From Arthrobacter sp. (lineage in GTDB: Bacteria > Actinomycetota > Actinomycetes > Actinomycetales > Micrococcaceae): a DNA stretch of 11,487 bases. Below are positions 7,201 through 11,487 of the stretch, piece after piece. The number at the start of each line of letters is the position of its first letter. Positions within the stretch are counted from its first letter, which is position 1. The notes beneath the pieces were generated by a model that saw nothing but the letters and a program-made list of their open reading frames with translations, was not told the DNA's origin and did no database searches. Location: positions 1 to 11,487 of the forward strand of contig JAGLBH010000040.1 of NCBI GenBank assembly GCA_018260285.1, written 5' to 3'. The position numbers and the translations under genes are program-made.

Positions 7201-8671
7201 TGAGGAGAGTCTCGCCGGTTCCGGAGGAGCTCATTGAGCGCAGCCGTTCTGAGACAAGCTGGGCCAGCTCCGAGATCCGCCGGCTCGCCGTGGCGGCGTC
7301 CGAGGCGATGAGGGCATGGGCGTCCTGTCCGAAGGCCGGACGAAGGTGAGGAAGCCATCGGGCCCATTCCCAGTCCTCAAGGCTCTGGGAGGTCAGGAGG
7401 CAGATCTGCACGTCACGGGGTGACTGGAGAGTGGCGAGCTGTGCGGCGATCCACCCGGAGAGGGAGGGCATGATGCCCGGTTCAGCGGCGACGCCGATGA
7501 CTCCGGCCGAGGCGAGGCTGAGGGTCGCCGGGACGTCTTCCATGCCTTGCTCGACTTTCCTCTCGTGGTCTGGCCTCTGAGGATCCTCGACGGCGACTGT
7601 CGAGATGGCTCGGTGAAGGCCGAACCGGATGCTCAGGTGATCGTCGTGGGTGCGGCGGCGCTCCCAGAGACGGGTCGTCGGCAGTGTGGCAATCCTGCTG
7701 ATCTCGGCCGGGTCCGGTGAACTGTGACGGGCGAGAGCGCGGTCCTGGGCCACGGCCTCCTGCACGGCCTCCTCCACTGCCGCCTTCTCCCGCTCGTGCT
7801 TGCGACGGCGATCGCTTTGACGCTCTTTTCCGAGCTTGCGCTGCTGCCACCAGTTCCCGATGAGCATGATCGGGGAGAAAACCGCGAACATGAGATACAT
7901 CGGATTGCGCATGACGATGAACATTGCGGCCGCCATGAGAACAGGAAGGAAAGCCGCGATATACGGGAGGGGGCTCGTCCTGTCATTCTGCACCTCATTC
8001 GGCATCCTAAAACGCCTCTCGCGGGTTTCAGGAAGAAGGCGGGGAGGACGATTGTGGTCCAGGACAGACGGGTCCTCAGCAGAGGGGACGAGGTGCGCCT
8101 TCTCAGCAGTCGCCTCCACCAGCTGAAAGGGAATTCCTCCGGCATTGACGATCGCGCCCAGCGGCCACTGCGTCCGCTCTGACACGGGGACATCATCGAC
8201 GAACAGCCGGCACTGCTCGGACCCGGGAGAGACGCTCGCCGTTCCGTCCTCGGAGATGTCGACGACGACGGCCACCTCAGGCAGCCCCAGCCCGGCCCCG
8301 AGAGAGCATTCCGCAGCCTCTCCGAGGAGGGAGCGCCCTGGGCCGAGAACGACGGCGCGGCCTGCGCCGAGGCCACCTGCCAGACGGATTTCACGGAGGC
8401 TCTCGGGAGAGACGGAGGGAAGACCGGCCTGCTGCGGGGGAGCGGATGCCTGCCCGGCATCATCAGCGGTGATGACAGATCCGTTGAGCAGACGGAGGTC
8501 GTGGAGCGGGGTCTCGGCGCTCGCGGATGCTCCGTCGACGGCGTACCCGCCAGCCGAGAACAGGCCTATGCTGCGGGCGAGCCCGCCGAGCGTCTGCTCG
8601 CCTGTGTACTCCACCGCGTGGTCGGATGCCTCGCGGCGTTCAGCATCGAAGCTCGTCACAGTCAACTTCAC
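4256..8671 (-). CDS. EccC/EssC-family FHA-FtsK/SpoIIIE triple-ATPase membrane protein (type VII secretion motor)
   Basis: 1471 residues. The order is: ubiquitin-like N-terminal region about 1-72 (LHDLRLLNGSVITADD), divergent FHA-like domain about 97-190, two membrane helices about 235-254 and 257-273, a basic coiled segment 275-315, a spacer, then three FtsK/SpoIIIE ATPase domains. D1 has an intact Walker A GTTGSGKS (653-660), DYKGGAAF (685-692) and Walker B LLIVIDEF (D763, E764). D2 has GAARTGRT (996-1003) and FLIDRWEG (D1102, arginine where glutamate is usual). D3 has GSPRSGRS (1288-1295) and VLVIDDVD (D1361, D1362). FHA plus two helices in one chain is nearer Firmicutes EssC than mycobacterial EccC, which lacks FHA. 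The known family role is ATP-driven export and substrate recognition at the membrane. The start is GTG at 8671, with GGGGGG 5 bases upstream; no better in-frame ATG is seen. First gene of the operon, overlapping the next by 4 bases. Confidence 0.93.
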   Translation of the reverse strand: MKLTVTSFDAERREASDHAVEYTGEQTLGGLARSIGLFSAGGYAVDGASASAETPLHDLRLLNGSVITADDAGQASAPPQQAGLPSVSPESLREIRLAGGLGAGRAVVLGPGRSLLGEAAECSLGAGLGLPEVAVVVDISEDGTASVSPGSEQCRLFVDDVPVSERTQWPLGAIVNAGGIPFQLVEATAEKAHLVPSAEDPSVLDHNRPPRLLPETRERRFRMPNEVQNDRTSPLPYIAAFLPVLMAAAMFIVMRNPMYLMFAVFSPIMLIGNWWQQRKLGKERQSDRRRKHEREKAAVEEAVQEAVAQDRALARHSSPDPAEISRIATLPTTRLWERRRTHDDHLSIRFGLHRAISTVAVEDPQRPDHERKVEQGMEDVPATLSLASAGVIGVAAEPGIMPSLSGWIAAQLATLQSPRDVQICLLTSQSLEDWEWARWLPHLRPAFGQDAHALIASDAATASRRISELAQLVSERLRSMSSSGTGETLLNEPDVVVIISGARRLRALPGLTSILQNGPAARVFCLCLDAEERLLPEECQATAVQRGAFLEVRATGEKASANVLPDLPDPEWFPRVARSLASVRDASPDDDDAVLPASARLLDLLQLEPPTGESIAQIWKSGGRSTSAVLGAGVDGAFSLDLRTDGPHGLVAGTTGSGKSELLQTLVASLAVVNTPESMNFVLVDYKGGAAFKDCVDLPHTVGMVTDLDTHLVERALESLGAELTRREHMLAAVGAKDIEDYTLLQDRGDRIPAMPRLLIVIDEFASLARELPDFVKGLVNIAQRGRSLGIHLVLATQRPSGVVSPEIRANTNLRIALRVTDSTESQDVIDAKEASLISKSTPGRAYVRLGASQLIPFQSGRVGGRRPGQAAETAQSALFTHRLDFAEMALPSPRPPKEERPEENDLTDLAVLVSCITEAHQALGYAEPFSPWLPALPTSLLLEDIPAVRADALPADEGSEDLPLIPYGLEDFPAEQDQRPAVLDLSKTGHLLCVGAARTGRTQALRTIALSAARTLDPTQLHILALDCGNGGLLPLRDLPHAGAVVQRTETNRAIRLISKLGELIAERQEMLGARGYADITEQRRHAAPEEKLPHVLFLIDRWEGFMGSLSDVNNGRLLDNVVYMLREGASVGVHLIITGDRTLFAPRVNALVEEQIVLRLSDKTDYSSAGLTPSKMPDEIPEGRAFRAESARELQIALLEPSGQGSAAADLIRAEAAAMPPLGPETPAVQRPLAITMLPSVLTFDAALGMGEGPRPNFGLVGVGGDELDLLGMHFDASASAFIVAGSPRSGRSTVLQTMARSLLAGGTDVVLITPKSSPLRLLEEHPNVRGVIRGTEFGPEDITPFLGADQPPAVLVIDDVDLLSAQHPADEFLRKFVLHGGDNGHYLLFAGLAANLSAGFTGWRVDARRSGYGVLLSPKELAEGEAIGAKISPADVTRTVKPGRGILHLGDGEPLTVQLPLGLEEESA

Positions 8672-8676
8672 ATGAA

Positions 8677-8682
8677 CCCCCC
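8677..8682 (-). promoter_or_regulatory. Shine-Dalgarno for the ATPase gene, supports a GTG start
   Basis: GGGGGG on the - strand lies 5 bases from the GTG at 8671. An ATG two bases further upstream (8673-8671) is followed at once by TGA in its own frame, so it cannot be the start. Confidence 0.6.
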
Positions 8683-8730
8683 ACAGGAACTGGCTGATGG
8701 CCTCGAGAATTGAATTTCTGTTCTCTGAGC

Positions 8731-8744
8731 TTACCGTTTACCGT
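8731..8744. repeat. Tandem heptamer TTACCGT x2, possible operator
   Basis: Two perfect adjacent copies of TTACCGT (ACGGTAA on the other strand) lie 60-73 bases upstream of the ATPase start. Placement in a divergent promoter region is consistent with a regulator binding site, but a 14-base tandem could arise by chance. Confidence 0.35.
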
Positions 8745-8860
8745 GGAGGGTGAAAGACCTCATAGATTTCTCGGAGGCGGCGCTCGGTAGTGGTCTCTGA
8801 AATGCCGAAACGCAGGCTTCCGAAACTCAGTCCGCTCACATCGGGAAGTCTTAAGAGAAC

Positions 8861-10084
8861 ATGGAAAGACGGAACTACGGCCTGGGGGTCGCTTCGCTCC
8901 TCGGAATGGCCCTCCTGCTCATCGGCATTCCAGCCGCTCTTCTCGCTCTGGCAGGGAATCCGCTCCCTGCGCTGGGCACTCTCAAGGAGAGCTTCACCAC
9001 GCCGGACCTCGGCGGGCGGCTCTTCATCGGGTCCTTTCTGCCGCTCGTCGGCTGGGTCGCCTGGGCCTCTTTTGCGGTGCCTCTCATCCTCCAGATGATC
9101 GGCCTCGGCGGCCGAGTGTTCAAAGGCCTGAGCGTCCAGCAGCGCATCGCAGTCGCGATGGTGGCTGCCGTCGGCGGCATGTTCGTCGCCCCAGGGTCTG
9201 GCCTGCGCTCCTCGGGGGACTCAGCACAAGCGGTCTCGTCGTCGTCGGCCCCGCTGGTCCAGACTCCCGAGGCGAAGCCCGCAGCTCCGTCGCAGTCATC
9301 GATCACCGCACCGGCAGCAGAGCCGGCGTCCCAGAAGGCGCCGCTGCCGACGTATGAGGTCAAAGCGGGGGACACCCTCTACTCCATCGCGCAGGCTCAG
9401 CTCGGGGACGGACACCGCTTCCAGGAGATCGCGGAACTCAACTACGGCGTTGTCCAGGGGGATGGGAGCAAGCTCGGGGCCGACCATTGGCTCCGGGCCG
9501 GATGGACCCTCAAACTCCCCGCAGACGCCGCCCAGAAGGGCCGAACTCATACGGAGAAGGTCACGGTGCAGCCGGGCGACACTCTCTGGGACATCGCCGA
9601 ACGGGAGCTGGGATCCGGCGAGCGCTATCCAGAGCTCGCCCAGGCCACCGCAGACGACGTCCAGGCCGACGGCCAGCGCCTGACGGACCCGAATCTGATC
9701 ATGCCGGGATGGACCGTCGAGGTCCCCGCGCAGGTCCACGTCGACTCGGCAGCGAAAACCCTGGCCCCGAAGACTCAGACCCCGAAAACCCAGGCTCCGG
9801 ATGCGAGCACGGGGCACGACCAGCACCCGGACACCTCGACACAGGCTCCCGTTCCGGCGCCGCAGCAGGCTGGTCCTGCCGCAGATCAGGACCGCGTGCC
9901 TGGTGTAGACGTCCAGCCGGCAGCGCCCGAGGGTCCTGGGCCGGAGGGCTCTGCCCCCGACCAGCCCGAGGCGCCCGCTTCTGATGGGGGCTCGATCGTC
10001 ACCCAGCCGACGCCGTCTCAGGACGACCCGCTCTCCAGGCTTGCGTCGGGCAGCGCTGAGTCCCAGGGGGACCGTCAGGGATAG
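8861..10084 (+). CDS. Membrane-anchored protein with two LysM domains
   Basis: 407 residues. Hydrophobic segments near 9-31, 53-79 and 95-112 anchor it, followed by a Ser/Pro/Ala linker. Two LysM domains follow: LysM1 about 165-219 (YEVKAGDTLYSIAQAQLGDG, closing RAGWTLKLP) and LysM2 about 232-289 (VTVQPGDTLWDIAERELGSG, closing RLTDPNLIMPGWTVEVP). The last 115 residues are a disordered Pro/Gln/Ala tail with PKTQ repeats at 303-311. LysM binds N-acetylglucosamine-containing glycans such as peptidoglycan. The helices-plus-double-LysM layout, including the long LysM insert with RYPELAQ, matches the N-terminal half of large actinobacterial LysM-BTAD regulators, but no BTAD or DNA-binding region is present. 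It stops with TAG, without a frameshift, 9 bases before the NUDIX gene. Divergent placement suggests shared control with the secretion operon. Confidence 0.88.
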   Translation: MERRNYGLGVASLLGMALLLIGIPAALLALAGNPLPALGTLKESFTTPDLGGRLFIGSFLPLVGWVAWASFAVPLILQMIGLGGRVFKGLSVQQRIAVAMVAAVGGMFVAPGSGLRSSGDSAQAVSSSSAPLVQTPEAKPAAPSQSSITAPAAEPASQKAPLPTYEVKAGDTLYSIAQAQLGDGHRFQEIAELNYGVVQGDGSKLGADHWLRAGWTLKLPADAAQKGRTHTEKVTVQPGDTLWDIAERELGSGERYPELAQATADDVQADGQRLTDPNLIMPGWTVEVPAQVHVDSAAKTLAPKTQTPKTQAPDASTGHDQHPDTSTQAPVPAPQQAGPAADQDRVPGVDVQPAAPEGPGPEGSAPDQPEAPASDGGSIVTQPTPSQDDPLSRLASGSAESQGDRQG

Positions 10085-10093
10085 GGTGGCTCC

Positions 10094-10600
10094 ATGGCCA
10101 TTCCTGAATTCATCGTCCAGCTGCGCGCCAAGATCGGCCACGATCCCCTCTGGCTTCCCGGGGTCACGGGGGTGATCTTCGACCGGACCGAGCGCCCTGA
10201 GCATGTGCTCCTGGTCGAGCGGGCGGACAACGGCCGCTGGGCCCTCATCACCGGCATTCTCGAGCCGGGGGAGAACCCCGCCGAGGGGCTTGTGCGCGAA
10301 GCCGAGGAGGAGACGGGCGTGCGGGTCCAGCTCGGGCCGCTCTTCGACGTCGACACCGCCGGCCCCATCACCTTCCCCAACGAGGACGTCTGCTCGTTCC
10401 TCAACATCACGTTCCGCGGCGTGGCCGTGTCCGGGGAGGCTCGGGTGAACGACGACGAGTCCACCCGCGTGGCGTGGTTCCCGCTTGACGGCCTCCCCGG
10501 TACCCTGACCCCCCGGCACCGGCGCCTCATCGAGGCGGCCCGGAGCTTCACGGGGGAGGGCGCGTCCTACGCCTCGCCGCCCTCGGAGGACCGCGCGTAG
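10094..10600 (+). CDS. NUDIX hydrolase
   Basis: 168 residues with a perfect NUDIX box, G54-x5-E60-x7-R68-E69-x-x-E72-E73-x-G75-V76 (GILEPGENPAEGLVREAEEE and onward). The two E-E residues ligate the metal that drives hydrolysis of a nucleoside diphosphate linked to another group. The single compact domain starts with an N-terminal helix, then WLPGVTGVIFDRTE as the first strands; length is usual for the family. The substrate cannot be read from sequence; candidates include damaged nucleotides (MutT-like), ADP-ribose or ADP-sugars. AGGGTGG at 10083-10089 lies 4 bases from the ATG and overlaps the LysM stop, so the gene is probably translated from the same transcript. The last 34 bases run into the convergent amidotransferase gene. 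No functional link to the secretion operon is evident. Confidence 0.95.
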   Translation: MAIPEFIVQLRAKIGHDPLWLPGVTGVIFDRTERPEHVLLVERADNGRWALITGILEPGENPAEGLVREAEEETGVRVQLGPLFDVDTAGPITFPNEDVCSFLNITFRGVAVSGEARVNDDESTRVAWFPLDGLPGTLTPRHRRLIEAARSFTGEGASYASPPSEDRA

Positions 10601-11322
10601 ATCCGTTTGAAGTTGGCCAGGATGCGGCCGGGCTCAGTCACGGGGTGGACTCCCGCCGCGGCGAGCGTGGACTCGAGCTCTCCAGGCGCGAAGTAGCCCT
10701 CGTTCTGATAGCGGCTGAGGCGGAAGGCCATGCCTTCGAGGTCCAGCTCCGGGTGGAACTGGGTCGCGTACAGGTTCGCCCCGATCCTGAACATCTGGAC
10801 GGGGCACGTGGTGCCCGAGGCGAGAAGGACCGCCGACGGCGGCAGCTCGCTCATGGCCTCTTTATGTCCTACGAACCCCTTGAAGACGGGGGAGAGGCCC
10901 TCGCACAGGGGATCCTGCACACCCGCCTCTGTCAGGGTGATGTCAACGGCCGACGCCGCCTCCCCGTACGTCTTGTCCACCGTGCCCCCGCAGTGCAGGC
11001 CGAGGGTGCTGATCCCGTAGCAGGCCCCCAGGAAGGGGAAGTCGCGCTCAACGACCAGCTCGAGGAGGGCAGCGAGGTGCCGCTCGGAGCGCTGCTGGAG
11101 GGGGGACTTCAGAGCGTCCGCCGCGTTGAACGGGCTGCCGCCGAGGATGATCCCGGAGTGGCTGGAGAGGACCGCCTCCCAGTCGGGGCAGTCTTCTGCG
11201 GCCTCGAGGCGGAGGGAGACCAGCTCGTCGTCGGCGAATCCCCCGAGGTGGCGGGTGGAGCGGAGCTCGTCTGCGGCGATGTCACTGTCAACGCGCGTCT
11301 GGATGAGGAGGAAGGGAAGCAT
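10567..11322 (-). CDS. Class I glutamine amidotransferase (GuaA-N-like)
   Basis: 251 residues. A class I (triad) glutamine amidotransferase fold: oxyanion and substrate strand IILGGSPFN (58-66), nucleophile elbow FLGACYGIS with catalytic Cys101, and ATQFHPELD with His190 and Glu192. This domain releases ammonia from glutamine or acts as a gamma-glutamyl hydrolase. No synthetase domain is fused or adjacent, so it is one of the stand-alone proteins commonly labelled 'glutamine amidotransferase' or 'GMP synthase-like', whose substrate is not known from sequence. The C-terminal extension (about 205-251) with YFAPGELESTLAAAGVHPVT is typical of that subgroup. The start ATG at 11322 has only a weak Shine-Dalgarno; TAGGCT 7-12 bases upstream could be a -10 box, giving a leaderless transcript. 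Confidence 0.93.
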   Translation of the reverse strand: MLPFLLIQTRVDSDIAADELRSTRHLGGFADDELVSLRLEAAEDCPDWEAVLSSHSGIILGGSPFNAADALKSPLQQRSERHLAALLELVVERDFPFLGACYGISTLGLHCGGTVDKTYGEAASAVDITLTEAGVQDPLCEGLSPVFKGFVGHKEAMSELPPSAVLLASGTTCPVQMFRIGANLYATQFHPELDLEGMAFRLSRYQNEGYFAPGELESTLAAAGVHPVTEPGRILANFKRIYARSSEGGEA

Positions 11323-11417
11323 GAGCCAAGCCTAACCCCAACCCTCGCCGCCGGGCCTTTCCTCCGCCCTCGCTTACTCCTCAGCCGAGAGAAGGCGGCG
11401 TTCTGATCGCGGCGGTG

Positions 11418-11486
11418 TCAGAGGGTCGGCGCAACAACCCCCGTAAGAATCTCGTTGAGCTTATCAGCAGGATTCGCCCACTGAAG
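11418..11486 (-). CDS. C-terminal end of an unidentified gene, cut by the window edge
   Basis: The final 22 codons before a TGA at 11418-11420 read LQWANPADKLNEILTGVVAP then T and L on the - strand. The residue mix and open frame to the window edge make this more likely the tail of a gene than chance, as the two other frames on this strand give a stop or a poor composition. The same strand and a 95-base gap to the amidotransferase start would allow co-transcription. Function cannot be named. Confidence 0.45.
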   Translation of the reverse strand, partial: LQWANPADKLNEILTGVVAPTL

Positions 11487-11487
11487 C

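Larger units (their letters stand above)
8672..8860. promoter_or_regulatory. Divergent promoter region between the ATPase operon and the LysM gene
   Basis: This 189-base gap separates two genes that point away from each other, so it must hold both promoters. It is more AT-rich than its flanks. It carries a perfect tandem heptamer TTACCGT-TTACCGT (8731-8744) and a second direct repeat, CCGAAAC at 8805-8811 and 8820-8826 (15 bases start to start, about one and a half helix turns). TTAAGA at 8851-8856 could be a -10 box for the LysM gene, which would make that transcript leaderless, as no good Shine-Dalgarno precedes its ATG. I cannot fix -35 boxes on either strand. Confidence 0.5.

Noticed and set aside
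6296..7237. 313-residue + strand open frame opposite the first ATPase domain
   Set aside because: Antisense shadow; the - strand here encodes intact Walker motifs, and the + product has no domain features.
8705..8725. GAGAA ... TTCTC inverted repeat upstream of the ATPase gene
   Set aside because: Only 5 paired bases across an 11-base loop in AT-rich sequence; too weak to call an operator or hairpin.
9296..10519. 407-residue - strand open frame opposite the LysM and NUDIX genes
   Set aside because: It covers two verified + strand genes, including a perfect NUDIX box, and has no domain of its own.
1..11487. WXG100-type small substrate genes
   Set aside because: I looked among small open frames on both strands, including the decayed left end and the intergenic gaps, for a helical roughly 100-residue protein with a central W-x-G; none fits.
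1..11487. tRNA, rRNA, CRISPR array or insertion sequence
   Set aside because: No regularly spaced repeats, transposase motifs, terminal inverted repeats or tRNA-like cloverleaf stretches were seen in the few non-coding gaps.

Overview
The window looks like chromosome from a high-GC actinobacterium, probably in or near the Micrococcales/Actinomycetales. The genes have strongly GC-rich third codon positions, and the best-recognised proteins are of types common in actinobacteria: an FHA-FtsK/SpoIIIE ATPase, a LysM protein of the BTAD-regulator type, and a secreted PKD-like protein ending in an 'IGELQ' motif. I cannot place the genus from sequence alone.

Layout. (1) Positions 1-806 are a decayed region of lower GC. 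It holds a broken gene on the + strand whose reading frame changes at a run of ten G, then about 200 bases of no convincing coding, then a coding remnant that ends at 806. (2) Positions 853-8671 on the - strand are a compact four-gene operon read right to left: a 1471-residue EccC/EssC-type triple-ATPase membrane protein, a 532-residue three-helix membrane protein with an extracytoplasmic beta-propeller-like domain, a 205-residue lipoprotein, and a 395-residue secreted protein with a PKD-like domain. Junctions are an ATGA overlap, a 9-base gap in which the stop codon overlaps the Shine-Dalgarno, and a 7-base overlap, so the four are very likely co-transcribed and translationally coupled. (3) Positions 8672-8860 are a divergent promoter region with two short direct-repeat pairs. 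(4) Positions 8861-10600 on the + strand are a membrane-anchored double-LysM protein followed closely by a NUDIX hydrolase. (5) Positions 10567-11322 on the - strand are a class I glutamine amidotransferase whose 3' end overlaps the NUDIX gene by 34 bases. (6) Positions 11418-11486 are the last 22 codons of another - strand gene running off the window.

Interpretation. The operon looks like a reduced or non-canonical type VII (WXG100/ESX-like) secretion module. It has the energising ATPase and three proteins that would lie outside the membrane, but there is no EccB, EccD, EccE, mycosin or WXG100 substrate gene in the window. The divergent LysM protein could anchor or localise the apparatus in the cell wall. 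The NUDIX and amidotransferase genes look like ordinary metabolic neighbours. The decayed genes beside the operon's 3' end could be relics of accessory or immunity-type cargo, but that is a guess.
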